This document shows positions 35,006 to 45,093 of a stretch of 64,000 bases of DNA, one piece after another. The stretch's first letter is position 1, and each line of letters begins with the position of its first letter. Origin of the DNA: Campylobacter cuniculorum DSM 23162 = LMG 24588. Lineage in GTDB: Bacteria; Campylobacterota; Campylobacteria; Campylobacterales; Campylobacteraceae. Position numbers and translations under genes: made by a program. The stretch covers positions 744,001-808,000 of the forward strand of contig NZ_CP020867.1 of the NCBI RefSeq assembly GCF_002104335.1. Direction: 5' to 3'. Under the pieces are notes generated by a model. It searched no databases. It was not told the DNA's origin and saw only the letters and a program-made list of their open reading frames with translations.

Positions 35006-36318
35006 AAGTCAAGCTCGTTGATTTTTAAAATAAGAGTATCTAATTCATTTTCTCTGATACTTCTAAAATCTAGCACAAAAGAGTCTTTTTCTATGCGTCC
35101 TATAATGTTTTTTTCTCTAAATTTTTTTTGTAAAATCAAGGCATTTCCTTCAAAACATAAAACCACACTTTCTAAATTTTTATCAGGCATAGAACCTCCT
35201 CCTACAAGGCTCTTGCTTGTTTTTAAAAGACTTTTGAATTTGATATTTTTTTGTACTTTTAAGGCTTTGTCTTCAATGTGCGAAAGTTTATCGTTTAAAA
35301 GCCTTAAGGTCGTGATTTTATCATAGTTTTTTTCAAGATAAGCCCTTGTTGTTTCATTGAGAAATGCAAGGGTGAGTTTATCCACTCTTAGCATTCTTAA
35401 GAGCTGATTTTGTCTTAATTTTTCAATGAATTGTTTTTTTCCAAGTATGATTCCAGCTTGCACAGAACCAAAAAGTTTATCCGCACTAAAGCTTAAAATA
35501 TCACAATGTTTGAGAATTTTTTTTACTTGTGGTTCATTTTTTGTTAGTTTTTCGTTTAAATTTTCACACCAGCCCGAACCTAGATCATAATAACTTATAA
35601 GGCGATTTTTTTGAGCCAAAATACCCAAATTTTCGATACTGACCTCACTATGAAAACCTTGAATGCTAAAATTTGAACGATGAGTTTTTAGAATAAGGAT
35701 TGAGTTTTCATTGAGTGCGTTTTCATAGTCTCTAAGATGAGTTTTATTGCTTGTGCCAACCTCGCAAAGCCTAACTCCTGCTGCCTTAATAACCTCAGGC
35801 ATTCTAAATCCTCCACCAATCTCGACAAGTTCACCCCTAGAGCTAATGACTTCTTTGTTAAAAGCAAGAGAATTCAATACAAGAAAAACCGCAGCAGCAT
35901 TGTTATTGACAATTAAAGCATCTTCGCACTCAAAAAGAATTTTCAATTTATCAAGCAAACTTGTATATCTTGAGCCTCTTTTGCCATTTTGAAGATTAAA
36001 TTCTAGATTAGAATAAGAACAAATGCTTTTTTTGCAAGATTCATACAAATTTTCATCAATCACACTTCTGCCTAAATTTGTATGAATGATAACTCCGGTG
36101 GCGTTAATAACGCTTTGTAAATCTTTGTGCATAAAATTTTCAAGCTCTTTTTTAATGTGCATCAAAAGAGTTTTTTTATCAATGCGTCCTTGAAAATTTT
36201 TCTTAAAATCTGCCACGACGATTTTAGAAAAATAAGCCTTGAGATAAAAAGGATATTTTTTAAGACTTTCATCTGTGATTAAATTTTGAATTTGTGGAAA
36301 AGCTCTTAGCGGATTCAT
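35002..36318 (-). CDS. selA: L-seryl-tRNA(Sec) selenium transferase
   Basis: PLP enzyme converting Ser-tRNA(Sec) to Sec-tRNA(Sec) with selenophosphate. It has 438 residues. The N-terminal NATGVIIHTNLGRS and the PLP-lysine region LSFSADKLFGSVQAGIILG are diagnostic. It starts the selA-selB operon and is divergent from the polyferredoxin gene with a 72-base gap. Confidence 0.95.
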   Translation of the reverse strand: MNPLRAFPQIQNLITDESLKKYPFYLKAYFSKIVVADFKKNFQGRIDKKTLLMHIKKELENFMHKDLQSVINATGVIIHTNLGRSVIDENLYESCKKSICSYSNLEFNLQNGKRGSRYTSLLDKLKILFECEDALIVNNNAAAVFLVLNSLAFNKEVISSRGELVEIGGGFRMPEVIKAAGVRLCEVGTSNKTHLRDYENALNENSILILKTHRSNFSIQGFHSEVSIENLGILAQKNRLISYYDLGSGWCENLNEKLTKNEPQVKKILKHCDILSFSADKLFGSVQAGIILGKKQFIEKLRQNQLLRMLRVDKLTLAFLNETTRAYLEKNYDKITTLRLLNDKLSHIEDKALKVQKNIKFKSLLKTSKSLVGGGSMPDKNLESVVLCFEGNALILQKKFREKNIIGRIEKDSFVLDFRSIRENELDTLILKINELDL

Positions 36319-36390
36319 TTTTTACCTTAAGAAAAGATTTGGTTATTTTAACATAAAATTGAGTAAAATTTTTAATTTTTAAGGATAAAA

Positions 36391-38043
36391 ATGCGAAGTT
36401 TTGTTTATATAAAAAACGATGAGGTTTTGCCTTTGCCGGATGAGATTGAAATTTTGGATACTCCTTTAGATGAAGAGGTTTTAATCAGTAATGATAAAAA
36501 ACAAAAAGCACTAATTTTTGCTCCTGAAATTAATTTTTATCTCAAAAATTCTAAAGACAACACTCTTCAAAAAAGCAAAAATATTTTAAAACTCTATGAA
36601 GCAAGAGAGCATATTTATAATTTTGGACTTGATTTAGAGCAAGAAAAAAACATAGGAAATAAAATCATTCTTGCGGACATAAATGAAAATTTAGCTTCTT
36701 TTTTGAAACAACATAATTTTGAAGTGCTTTGTCTTAAAGAAGATGAAATTTTAGCAATTTTTGGTTGTGTGGGTGAGCTTTGTGCTATAGTAAAAAACGC
36801 AAACGAGGAGTATGAATTAGATTTTGATATTTTACTTTTTAAAACCAAAGAAAGAGCTGATTTTTTAAGACAAAGTGGATGTTATAATTATGAAAATTTT
36901 AAAGATGAAGTTGAGCTTTTGGAATTTTTACAGAGCAAAAGTCCTCGTTATTTTTATAAAAATTATATTATGTATGATTCAAATATTTGTCAATATCATC
37001 AAAGACGCACAGAGCATTGTGCAAAATGCGCTGAACTTTGTCCAACAACAGCAATTTTAAAAAATGATGAAAAGAAAGAATTAGAATTTTCTCAAATTGA
37101 TTGTTTGGGTTGTGGAGCCTGTATCAGCGTTTGTCCAAGTGGTTCTCTTGATTATGCACCTTTGCCAAGAGAGAGTTTTTTTAAGCTTACAACCTTGTAT
37201 CAAAAACAAAAAATTCTCATCATTCCTAAAAAAATGGACTTAGAAAATTTAGTACTTGATTTGCCCGAAGATGTTTTACCTTTGATGATAGAGGGCGAAA
37301 AAGTACTTAGTGCTTTGCATTTTTTAACCCTTTTACAAAGCTCTGGAGCGAATTTGGTTTTTTATACGGATGTTGTTTCAGAAGGGAGTGGGGAGGCGAT
37401 TTTTCTTTTAAACGCAATTTTTAAAAGAAAATTTAATCAAACAGCCGTGTGGGTTGCAAAGGATAAAATAGAACTTCAAAACGCTTTGCAAAAACTTGAA
37501 TTTATAGAAAATTTAAGTTTTGATTTCCATAACAACACCTTAACAACAAGGGAAAATTTTGCTAAGGGGTTAGAGCATTTAATCGATAAAGATGATTTGG
37601 GTGTAGTGCCAAGCGGAGAATGGTTAAGATATGGAGAAATAAAAATCAATCCAAACACCTGCACTCTTTGTCTTTCTTGTGTGGGTGCTTGTAACGTGGG
37701 AGCCTTAATCGCAGACAGCAAAGAAAATGCTTTGAAATTCAATGCAAGTTTATGCACAACTTGTGGGTATTGTGAAACAAGCTGTGCTGAAAAAGATACT
37801 TTGGAGCTTTTAAGGAATGGCATAAAGCTTAATTCTTCGTATTTTAACTTTCACACTTTAGCTAAAGATGAGCTTTTTAAATGCATTGAATGCGGAAAAG
37901 AATTTGCGACCTCTAAAGCAGTCCAAAAGATAGCAAACCTAATGAAACCTCGATTTTTAGGTGATGAAACCAAGATTAAAAGTCTTTATTGCTGTGCGGA
38001 TTGCAAGGCTAAGGTGATGATAGCAGCGATGAGAAAAATTTAA
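36391..38043 (+). CDS. Multi-cluster 4Fe-4S ferredoxin-type protein
   Basis: A 550-residue cytoplasmic iron-sulfur protein. Four cysteine clusters are visible: CAKCAELCPTTAIL, CLGCGACISVCPSGSL, CTLCLSCVGACNVGAL and CTTCGYCETSCAEKDTL; the C-terminus adds two CxxC pairs (CIECG, CCADC) that could bind zinc. It lies divergent from selAB, like Cj1377c in C. jejuni, suggesting a link with formate dehydrogenase or its maturation. The electron partner is unknown. Confidence 0.85.
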   Translation: MRSFVYIKNDEVLPLPDEIEILDTPLDEEVLISNDKKQKALIFAPEINFYLKNSKDNTLQKSKNILKLYEAREHIYNFGLDLEQEKNIGNKIILADINENLASFLKQHNFEVLCLKEDEILAIFGCVGELCAIVKNANEEYELDFDILLFKTKERADFLRQSGCYNYENFKDEVELLEFLQSKSPRYFYKNYIMYDSNICQYHQRRTEHCAKCAELCPTTAILKNDEKKELEFSQIDCLGCGACISVCPSGSLDYAPLPRESFFKLTTLYQKQKILIIPKKMDLENLVLDLPEDVLPLMIEGEKVLSALHFLTLLQSSGANLVFYTDVVSEGSGEAIFLLNAIFKRKFNQTAVWVAKDKIELQNALQKLEFIENLSFDFHNNTLTTRENFAKGLEHLIDKDDLGVVPSGEWLRYGEIKINPNTCTLCLSCVGACNVGALIADSKENALKFNASLCTTCGYCETSCAEKDTLELLRNGIKLNSSYFNFHTLAKDELFKCIECGKEFATSKAVQKIANLMKPRFLGDETKIKSLYCCADCKAKVMIAAMRKI

Positions 38044-38310
38044 GAGGAATGCGAGTGAGATTTTAAAACTTTGAGTTGATTTGAAAAGATAAAAAGATAA
38101 ATTGTTTATGATAAAATCAGCTTTGATTGTATTTGATAAAATATTTTAAAATATAAATTTTTAAATGAAATTTTTAAAGTATTGATATTAAATTTTTTAA
38201 ATTCTAAAATTTAAATAAAGATTGAAAAAGATAATTTTATCTTGTTTTAAAGATTTCTAAAAATATATAAAAATTGAAAGCTTTGATGATAATCAAATCC
38301 TAACGCAATT
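38044..38310. other. AT-rich gap, nothing recognised
   Basis: Between the polyferredoxin stop and the bidirectional terminator there are ~270 AT-rich bases without a supported ORF. TGATAAAATCAGC at ~38109 is a near relative of the intergenic TGATAAAATCGC word seen elsewhere. Confidence 0.35.
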
Positions 38311-38346
38311 TAAACTTATTTTGGTTTGCAAACCAAAATAAGTTTA
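38311..38346. terminator. Perfect 36-base palindrome between convergent genes
   Basis: Left arm TAAACTTATTTTGGTTTG (38311-38328) and its exact complement (38329-38346) form an 18-bp stem. It lies between the stop of the polyferredoxin gene (+) and the stop of ackA (-), 21 bases from the latter, so it is best read as a terminator for ackA and possibly a bidirectional one. Confidence 0.75.
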
Positions 38347-38367
38347 GAAATATAAATTTATTTGTAT

Positions 38368-39552
38368 TTAAGAGATGAGGCTTTCTGTGATTTTAGCGAT
38401 TTCTAATTCTTCATCTGTAGGAATGACAAAAATTTTTGTTTTAGAATTTTTTGTGCTGATTTCTTTTTCACCAGAAGAATTTTCTTCGTTTAATTGTTCA
38501 TCAATTTCTATGCCAAGATGTTTGAGTTTTTCACAGGTCAATTTTCTTACTGCAGCAGCATTTTCTCCCACTCCAGCGGTAAAAATCAAGGCATCAGTAT
38601 AAGGCAGAATCGCAAAATAAGAACCTATATATTTAGCCAAACGATAACAATACATTTCAAAAGCAAGTCTTGCGAGATTGTTTCCATTTTGAATTTCGCT
38701 GATAATATCCCTAAAATCATTGTATCCGCAAATTCCATACAAACCACTTTGCTTATTCATCATTGTATCGAGCTTATCCGGATTTAAATCCTTAGCCTTA
38801 GCAATAAAAGGTATGGTTGCAGGGTCTATATCTCCGCATCTTGTCCCCATTATAAGACCTTCTAATGGGGTAAATCCCATTGAAGTGTCAATGCTTTTTC
38901 CATTTTCAATGGCACAAACACTTGCTCCATTTCCAAGATGAGCACTGATGGCGTTGATTTCTTCGTTTTTTTTACCCATAAGTTTAGCAACTCTTTGACT
39001 GACATAAGAATGAGAAGTGCCATGAAAACCATATTTGCGGATATTGTATTCGGTATAATAATCATAGGGCAGGGCATACATATAAGCATAATCAGGTATG
39101 GTTTTATGAAAAGCTGTATCAAAGATTGTCGCATTGGGCACTTTTGGTGCAGCTTTCATCATCGTTTTAATCCCAGCTAGATGTGCAGGATTATGCAAAG
39201 GTGCAATGGAGCTTACTCTGTGGATTTCTTCAAGCACAAAATCATTAACCAAACAATGCTCTGTTAAATTTTTACCTCCATGGACAATGCGATGTCCGCA
39301 ACCATCAAGCTCATTGAGGTCTTTTAAAATTCCAGATTCTTCAAAAAGCTCATTGACAAGCTTAAGTCCTTTTTCATGGTCGCCTATATGAGTATCGCGT
39401 CTCATTTTAGTTCCGGTTTTTAATATTTTAAGCTCAATTTTAGACTGATGATTGCCGATTTTTTCAACCAAACCACTACAAACAGCCTTTTGATTTTCAA
39501 AAAGTTTAAATTTAATTGACGATGAACCAGAATTTAAGACTAAAATTTTCAT
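38368..39552 (-). CDS. ackA: Acetate kinase
   Basis: Interconverts acetyl phosphate + ADP and acetate + ATP. It has 394 residues. Family signatures VLNSGSSSIKFKLF at the N-terminus, GHRIVHGG, and YGFHGTSHSYVSQR are intact, as are AHLGNGASVCAI and FTAGVGENAAAVR. It follows pta by nine bases; together they form the acetate overflow/ATP-yielding pair and control acetyl-phosphate levels. Confidence 0.97.
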   Translation of the reverse strand: MKILVLNSGSSSIKFKLFENQKAVCSGLVEKIGNHQSKIELKILKTGTKMRRDTHIGDHEKGLKLVNELFEESGILKDLNELDGCGHRIVHGGKNLTEHCLVNDFVLEEIHRVSSIAPLHNPAHLAGIKTMMKAAPKVPNATIFDTAFHKTIPDYAYMYALPYDYYTEYNIRKYGFHGTSHSYVSQRVAKLMGKKNEEINAISAHLGNGASVCAIENGKSIDTSMGFTPLEGLIMGTRCGDIDPATIPFIAKAKDLNPDKLDTMMNKQSGLYGICGYNDFRDIISEIQNGNNLARLAFEMYCYRLAKYIGSYFAILPYTDALIFTAGVGENAAAVRKLTCEKLKHLGIEIDEQLNEENSSGEKEISTKNSKTKIFVIPTDEELEIAKITESLIS

Positions 39553-39561
39553 AATGTATCC

Positions 39562-41067
39562 TTATGCTTGTGCTTGAATGGCACTTAAAATAACCGTATC
39601 AACTATATCATTGATAGAACAACCGCGACTTAAATCATTGACAGGTTTTTTAAGCCCTTGTAAAATAGGTCCTATGGCTAGAGCATTAGCTGTTCTTTGC
39701 ACAGCTTTATAGCAAATATTTGCAGAGTCTAGATTAGGAAAGATATAGATTGTCGCTTTTCCTGCAATTTTAGAATCTGGCATTTTTTTAGTTCCTGTTT
39801 TCATATCATAGGCACAATCAAATTGCATAGGTCCATCAATTTGAAGTTCGGGGTATTTTTCTTTAGCGATTTTTACAGCTTCATTTACAAGATCAACGCT
39901 TTCACCCTTGCCACTATCTCCGCTAGAATAAGAAAGCATAGCGATTCTTGTTTCAAGTCCAAAAGATTTTGCAGTTTGAGCACTGATATAAGCTGTTTCA
40001 GCGAGTTCTTTTGCGTTTGGATTAGGATTAACAGCACAATCCGCAAAGGCTAGAATTTTATCCTCAAGCCCCATAAAATATATCCCTGAAACGCAGCCTA
40101 TGCCTTCTTTGGTTTTGATGAGTTGAAGAGCAGGGCGTATAGTTTGAGCTGTCGTTGTTGAAGCCCCGCTTACCATAGCATCTGCTTTTTGATTATAGAC
40201 AAGTAAAGTGCCAAAATAAGTTCTATCCTTGACTAAATTTTGAGCTTCTTCTAAACTCATTCCTTTCGATTTTCTTGCTTCATAGAGTGAATTTGCAAAT
40301 TCGGAACTCAAACTTGAATTTTGAGGATTTATGATTTTTGCATCATTTAAATTTAATCCTAAATTTTTAGCCCTTTGTTTGATTTCATTTTCATCACCAA
40401 GTAAAATCAATTTAACCAAAGCATTTTTAAGCAAAATATCACTTGCTTTTAAAATTCTCTCATCATCACTTTCAGGTAAAACCACGATTTTTTTATCTTT
40501 TTTTGCTTTTTCATTGAGTTCAAATTTAAAGCGATAGGTTGTTTTAAAATCGTAATTTTTAAGACTTAAAAGCTCTTTAAAATCAAAATTTTCATCGATT
40601 AAAGCATAAGGGCGTCCGTCTAAGCTTTGGTTTAGATAATTCTTAATCAATGCTTCGTTTTCTTTTTCATTTATCACAACAAGAGGAGTGTTTAAAATTT
40701 TAGCAAGTTTAACATTGCTTTCAAAACCATCTAAAATTCCAAGTTTGTGAAAACCTTCGACGAAAATAAAATCATATTGAGCCTTTAAATTTTCAAAATC
40801 TTGTATGATTTTATAAAAAAAGAAATTTGAATCTTCACTCAATTGTTTCAAAGCATTCTTAAGTGTAAAACTATAAGTGCTTTCCAAATTTTGTTTGATG
40901 TTAAAGTGCTTAAGATTTTTTTCTACCCTTAAAATAGCATTCTCACAGGCTACTGCACGATAAATTGCAATATTTTTGTAAGTTTTAACACATTCTTCTA
41001 AAAGCCTTGCACCGATTTTAGTGTCTGGCTCAACATTTTTTGATTGAATCAAATAAAAACTAGCCAT
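39562..41067 (-). CDS. pta: Phosphate acetyltransferase
   Basis: Converts acetyl-CoA to acetyl phosphate. The 501 residues have a shortened N-terminal P-loop-like/DRTGG-type region (about 1-170) and a C-terminal catalytic domain (VVLPESDDERILKASDIL, DAMVSGASTTTAQTIRPAL, LDSANICYKAVQR). It begins the pta-ackA operon and diverges from flgH. Confidence 0.95.
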   Translation of the reverse strand: MASFYLIQSKNVEPDTKIGARLLEECVKTYKNIAIYRAVACENAILRVEKNLKHFNIKQNLESTYSFTLKNALKQLSEDSNFFFYKIIQDFENLKAQYDFIFVEGFHKLGILDGFESNVKLAKILNTPLVVINEKENEALIKNYLNQSLDGRPYALIDENFDFKELLSLKNYDFKTTYRFKFELNEKAKKDKKIVVLPESDDERILKASDILLKNALVKLILLGDENEIKQRAKNLGLNLNDAKIINPQNSSLSSEFANSLYEARKSKGMSLEEAQNLVKDRTYFGTLLVYNQKADAMVSGASTTTAQTIRPALQLIKTKEGIGCVSGIYFMGLEDKILAFADCAVNPNPNAKELAETAYISAQTAKSFGLETRIAMLSYSSGDSGKGESVDLVNEAVKIAKEKYPELQIDGPMQFDCAYDMKTGTKKMPDSKIAGKATIYIFPNLDSANICYKAVQRTANALAIGPILQGLKKPVNDLSRGCSINDIVDTVILSAIQAQA

Positions 41068-41093
41068 AATAAATCCTTTAGAATTTTAAAAAT

Positions 41094-41109
41094 TGGAACA
41101 CTCTTTGCT
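41094..41109 (+). promoter_or_regulatory. Candidate sigma54 (RpoN) promoter of flgH
   Basis: TTGGAACACTCTTTGCTT holds the -24 GG (41095-41096) and -12 GC (41107-41108) exactly 12 bases apart, as in TGGCAC-N5-TTGCW; only the fourth base of the -24 box differs (A for C). It lies 88 bases before flgH. In Campylobacter, rod/hook/ring genes are known RpoN/FlgR targets. Confidence 0.65.
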
Positions 41110-41140
41110 TTTAAGTGTTTAATCGGAATTTATTTTAACG

Positions 41141-41168
41141 AATAAATAATAAATAAATAAATAATAAA
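41141..41168. repeat. AATA-type tetranucleotide repeat in the flgH leader
   Basis: An imperfect array of AATA/AAATA units lies between the sigma54 site and the flgH ribosome site. The tract length could vary by slippage and change the untranslated leader. Confidence 0.5.
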
Positions 41169-41196
41169 TGTAAAATTTTTATATAATGGAGGCAAA

Positions 41197-41895
41197 ATGA
41201 AAAAAAAATTAATTTATGTGTTACCATTTGTATTTTTTGGTTGCAGTGCTGTGGTTGATCCACAAATTTCTATGAAACCGCCCGCTTATGTTGAAGAACT
41301 TGCACCTAAACAAAGTAACAATATAGAAAGTGCTCCGGGTTCGCTTTTTGGTAAGGGAGATAATCCTTTGTTTTCTGATAAAAAGGCTATGAATGTTAAT
41401 GACCTTGTAACCGTTGTCATACAAGAAAACACAACGCAAAGCACTCAAGCTAATAAAGCTACAACGAGGACTAATACAGCTAATTTAGGCGGAGGAACTA
41501 TCACGGGAAGCACAGGAGTGGTTTCAAGTGTGATTGATAAGGTGAATTCCTATTCTAATATAGGTTTTCAAACTAATAGCACAAATAATTATCAAGGCAC
41601 AGGTACTCAAAGCAGAAATGAAAGTTTTAATACAACCATTTCTACAAGGGTGATTAAAATTTTATCAAATGGAAATTATTTTATCGAAGGTTCAAGGGAA
41701 CTTTTAATCAACGGAGAAAAGCAGATTATTCAACTTAGTGGAGTCATTCGTCCCTATGATATAGGGCAAGATAATACCATAGATAGTCGCTATATCGCTG
41801 ATGCAAAGATACTTTATAAAACTGAAGGTGAAGTCGATAGAAGCACTAGAAAGCCTTGGGGTAGCAAATTTATAGAGGCAATTTGGCCTTTCTAA
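41197..41895 (+). CDS. flgH: Flagellar L-ring protein FlgH
   Basis: Outer-membrane L-ring lipoprotein, the bushing for the flagellar rod. It has 232 residues with signal and lipobox (PFVFFGCSAV), then NDLVTVVIQENTTQSTQANK and the conserved C-terminal region NYFIEGSRELLINGEKQIIQ...GVIRPYDI. A strong GGAGG ribosome site precedes the ATG. Reads away from pta behind a candidate sigma54 promoter. Confidence 0.96.
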   Translation: MKKKLIYVLPFVFFGCSAVVDPQISMKPPAYVEELAPKQSNNIESAPGSLFGKGDNPLFSDKKAMNVNDLVTVVIQENTTQSTQANKATTRTNTANLGGGTITGSTGVVSSVIDKVNSYSNIGFQTNSTNNYQGTGTQSRNESFNTTISTRVIKILSNGNYFIEGSRELLINGEKQIIQLSGVIRPYDIGQDNTIDSRYIADAKILYKTEGEVDRSTRKPWGSKFIEAIWPF

Positions 41896-42399
41896 ACATA
41901 GAAATTTATAGGCTGGTTTTAATGAGACTAGCCTTAAATTGATTTTTAACAAATTTTTTAATTTTGCGATGAAACGAAATATTTTTGCTTAAAACGGGAA
42001 AATTTCTTAAACCTAACTTAGCATAGCTTACACAAAGGGTTTTATATTCTAAAATTCTCATTTAAATAACTTAAGGCACCCTCAATCCATTTTATATTTG
42101 AATTGATTTTGTATGTGATGAATTTTAGATTTAAAACAGAAAATTAGACTGATAAAACCTTGATTTTATTCAATGATTTTGTAATTTAGGGGTTAAAATC
42201 GTTAAAATTGCAGTGAGTGAAAACAATAAACTAAAAAGTAAATTTAAAACACATTTGAGTTAAAGGCTAAAGAAATGTTTTTCCATTTTTAATTCATTTT
42301 AATAGTGTTTAACACTCAAAAAATTTATATTTTTAAATTTCACATTAGCTTCACACATTTTATTTAAAATATCACTTAAAATTTTTAAAAGGATAAAAC
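41896..42399. other. Intergenic gap after flgH
   Basis: About 500 AT-rich bases. A weak hairpin (41911-41933, arms GGCTGGTT / GACTAGCC with G-T pairs) directly follows flgH and may terminate it. Around 42189-42260 a 21-codon stretch reads KIAVSENNKLKSKFKTHLS, which looks protein-like, but it has no start signal and is too short to call. Confidence 0.35.
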
Positions 42400-42930
42400 A
42401 TGCAAAAATCTTTTATGACCGAACTTCCTTCAAAAGCAAATATGCTTAAAGGGCAAGGACTTAGTTTTTTCGAAGCTTATCGAAATTTAAAGAAAGAATA
42501 CAAAACTTTTTTAAGTTTGAGGGAAAAATTTTTAGAATTTTTAGCTTTTTTGATGTTTGCTCTAACTCTTGTTTTGGGAATTGCAGTGTATTATATTTTC
42601 TTACAAATTGATTCTCATATGGGTGCATATATGGCCTTTGATTATGGAAATATCATTTTCTTTTTTGTGCTTTCTGTTTTAGTATTTTTGGGAATTTTAT
42701 TTCTCATTCGTGAGAAAATTTATGATTTTTTTAGCTTCAATCAAACCCTACTTAAGACATATGATGAAAATTCTTTAAAATTTTATTTTAAATATATTTT
42801 CTTATCTCTCTTTGTCTTTTTAGTTATAAGTGTTGTGTTGATAGGATTTATCGCTTATCATTATGCTTTAGAAACAAATTCATCTTTAGGGTATTCTTTT
42901 TCTTTAATATTAATGGAAATTTTTGATTGA
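42400..42930 (+). CDS. Predicted inner-membrane protein, unknown function
   Basis: I do not recognise this 176-residue protein. A ~45-residue charged N-terminus (with GQGLSFFEAYRNLKKEYKTF) precedes about four hydrophobic segments in two pairs (roughly 47-68, 84-104, 130-155). An AAAAGGATAAAAC ribosome region supports the start. It stands alone between flgH and a chemoreceptor gene with its own flanking gaps. Confidence 0.7.
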   Translation: MQKSFMTELPSKANMLKGQGLSFFEAYRNLKKEYKTFLSLREKFLEFLAFLMFALTLVLGIAVYYIFLQIDSHMGAYMAFDYGNIIFFFVLSVLVFLGILFLIREKIYDFFSFNQTLLKTYDENSLKFYFKYIFLSLFVFLVISVVLIGFIAYHYALETNSSLGYSFSLILMEIFD

Positions 42931-43002
42931 TTTATAGATTTGCAAGATGGAAAAATTTCTTATTTTAAAAATCTTTCTTGTGAAGTTATATTAAATTTTT
43001 TA

Positions 43003-43043
43003 AAGAAGTTTTTGTTATTCTTACATATATAACAAGACTTCTT
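43003..43043. terminator. Hairpin downstream of the 42.4 kb membrane-protein gene
   Basis: Arms AAGAAGTTTTTGTTAT (43003-43018) and ATAACAAGACTTCTT (43029-43043) pair with one bulge around a 10-base loop, 70 bases after the stop. Likely a terminator, but no U run follows. Confidence 0.4.
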
Positions 43044-43144
43044 CAATGCTTCCATTAACTCCATTAATTTTTTATATTATTATACAGAACTTAAATTTAT
43101 GTATTTTTAAGTTTTTAAAATTGTTACTAAAAGTATCAAAAAAC

Positions 43145-43158
43145 AAAAAAAAAAAAAA
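43145..43158. repeat. Poly-A tract (14 bases) upstream of the chemoreceptor gene
   Basis: Fourteen consecutive A about 100 bases before the chemoreceptor ATG, within the AT-rich leader/promoter region. The rest of this 327-base gap shows only the hairpin at 43.0 kb. Confidence 0.55.
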
Positions 43159-43257
43159 CAATTTTTATCTTTTATTAATTTTTCTTGACTTTATAATTTT
43201 TGTTTATATATTATTATTAAAATATATACTTAAAAAATTATGTAAAAGGATTTTATT

Positions 43258-45012
43258 ATGCTAAAGAGAATATCTTTAAAGTTTAAAATAATTACTTTAA
43301 TCATAGTTTGTTTTTTGTCTTTATTTACCACAGCTGCGTTGATTGGAATTAAAGCGAATATGATTAATGCAATGGTTTTTGAAAATACAAAAGAGAGTGT
43401 AACAGCAGAAAAAAAGACTCAACTCAAATTATCTGTTGATGCTATGGCGACTTCTTTAGGGAATTTAGTTGCTTCACTCGATGAAAAAGAGCAAATAAGA
43501 ATCATTCAAAAAGCGATTGAAAATTTTTATTTTGAAGAGGATAAAAGTGGATATTTTTTCGCTTATAAAGGCACAATTAATATTGCTCATCCTATTAAAA
43601 AAACATTTATTGGTCAAGATTTAGCTCATATAAAAGATGATAATGGAGTGTATTATATCAAAGAACTTTACGCAGTTTCTAAAGATAATAGTAAGGAAGT
43701 AAAATTTGTCAATTATAATTTTTTAAAGCCAAATGGTAATTTTCAACCAAAAGAAACTCCAAAAATTGCCTATGCTGCAGCTATTCCAAATACAAATAAT
43801 ATGTGGATAGGAACGGGGGTTTATACAGACACTTTAGAAGAACATATTCGCAATATCTCTTCAAATATTGCAGATGAAATTGAAGATATTTTATATAATT
43901 CAATAGGACTTTGTATTTTTATTACAACAATGATTTTAATTGTTTTGCTCTGTATGTTTTATTTAGATATTATAAAATCTCTTAAAGTTGTGAGTTTAAA
44001 TTTAAATTTATTTTTTGATTATCTGAGTCATAAAATTAATTCTATTAATCTTAAGCATCTTGATAAAGAAGATGAATTAGGAAAAATAAGCCTTATGATA
44101 GAGGATAATATAAAAAATGCACAATTAGGTCAAGAACAAGATAAAAAACTTGTTGAAAATTCTTTAGAGGTGTTAAATTATCTCAAACAAGGCTTTATAT
44201 CTCAAAGAATAGACCAAAATGCTACAAATCCAAGACTCAATGAACTCAAAAATTCAGTCAATGAATGTCTTAATGTGCTTTCAAATCAAATTTGTAATGA
44301 TATTAATGAGCTTAATAGGGTTTTTGATTCTTATATTAAACTCGATTTTACAACTCGTTTAAAAGATAGTGATGGTAAAATCGCATCAATAGCAAATTCT
44401 TTAGGAAATGAAATTTCAAAAATGCTTTCTAATTCTTCACAATTTGCACACTCTTTAAATATTACAAGCGATAAACTTAAACAAGTTGTGCAAGATTTAA
44501 ATCATAGCTCACAAACGCAAGTTAATTCTTTAAAAAAGACAGCGACTTTAATGAATGCAAGTGCAAATGCTATGCAAGATGTTAATAATCGCTCTTCTGA
44601 AGTGATTCATCAAACAGAAGATATTAGGAGCATAGTTGGGGTGATTAAAGAAATTGCTGAACAAACTAACCTTTTGGCTCTCAATGCTGCCATTGAAGCG
44701 GCTCGTGCGGGAGAACATGGACGCGGTTTTGCTGTGGTGGCTGATGAGGTGAGAAAATTAGCCGAAAGAACGACGAGATCTTTGACTGAAATTGAAGCTA
44801 ATATTAATTTATTGATTCAATCCATCAATGAAATTACAAAAATTATCTCTAATCAAACTTCAAATTTTATGAGTATCAATGAATCGGTTGGAGATTTAGA
44901 AAACACAATGCACGAAAATGTTAAGATAGCAAATTCTTCTCTTGAAGCTTCAAATGAGGTTTCAGAAATTGCAAAATTAATCCTTGATGATGCAAGTAAA
45001 AAGAAATTTTAA
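43258..45012 (+). CDS. Methyl-accepting chemotaxis protein with periplasmic Cache domain
   Basis: A 584-residue receptor: membrane segment (~8-30), a periplasmic single-Cache-type sensor (~45-200, with [23 protein letters not shown] and [15 protein letters not shown]), a second membrane segment (~215-238), a weakly conserved HAMP-like linker, and the signalling hairpin [20 protein letters not shown] / [18 protein letters not shown]. It senses a small periplasmic ligand and signals through CheW/CheA. sCache_2 domains often bind short organic acids, but the ligand is not readable here. AAAAGGA precedes the start. Confidence 0.92.
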   Translation: MLKRISLKFKIITLIIVCFLSLFTTAALIGIKANMINAMVFENTKESVTAEKKTQLKLSVDAMATSLGNLVASLDEKEQIRIIQKAIENFYFEEDKSGYFFAYKGTINIAHPIKKTFIGQDLAHIKDDNGVYYIKELYAVSKDNSKEVKFVNYNFLKPNGNFQPKETPKIAYAAAIPNTNNMWIGTGVYTDTLEEHIRNISSNIADEIEDILYNSIGLCIFITTMILIVLLCMFYLDIIKSLKVVSLNLNLFFDYLSHKINSINLKHLDKEDELGKISLMIEDNIKNAQLGQEQDKKLVENSLEVLNYLKQGFISQRIDQNATNPRLNELKNSVNECLNVLSNQICNDINELNRVFDSYIKLDFTTRLKDSDGKIASIANSLGNEISKMLSNSSQFAHSLNITSDKLKQVVQDLNHSSQTQVNSLKKTATLMNASANAMQDVNNRSSEVIHQTEDIRSIVGVIKEIAEQTNLLALNAAIEAARAGEHGRGFAVVADEVRKLAERTTRSLTEIEANINLLIQSINEITKIISNQTSNFMSINESVGDLENTMHENVKIANSSLEASNEVSEIAKLILDDASKKKF

Positions 45013-45021
45013 CATTGAAAA

Positions 45022-45075
45022 AATTTGCGAAAACCTTAGTTTAGAGATTAAATTTCACTAAAGTTTTAGCAAATT
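45022..45075. terminator. Bidirectional hairpin between chemoreceptor gene and murF
   Basis: Arms 45022-45040 (AATTTGCGAAAACCTTAGT) and 45057-45075 pair at 17 of 19 positions around a 16-base loop. It lies in the 81-base gap between convergent genes, a typical place for a shared terminator. Confidence 0.6.
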
Positions 45076-45093
45076 ACTTGAAAATAACATCTA

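Noticed and set aside
38862-39134. Antisense ORFs over ackA and many similar opposite-frame ORFs over core genes
   Set aside because: They mirror the codon pattern of well-supported genes on the other strand and lack start signals.
42189-42260. A 21-codon stretch reading KIAVSENNKLKSKFKTHLS, reminiscent of the start of small metal-cofactor (NifX/NifB-like) proteins
   Set aside because: Too short, no ribosome site or good start codon, and no continuation in any frame; could be chance in AT-rich DNA.
43046-43264. 72-codon hydrophobic ORF upstream of the chemoreceptor gene
   Set aside because: Rich in Leu/Ile/Phe/Lys from AT composition, spans the A14 tract, has no ribosome site and no protein-like pattern; treated as leader DNA.
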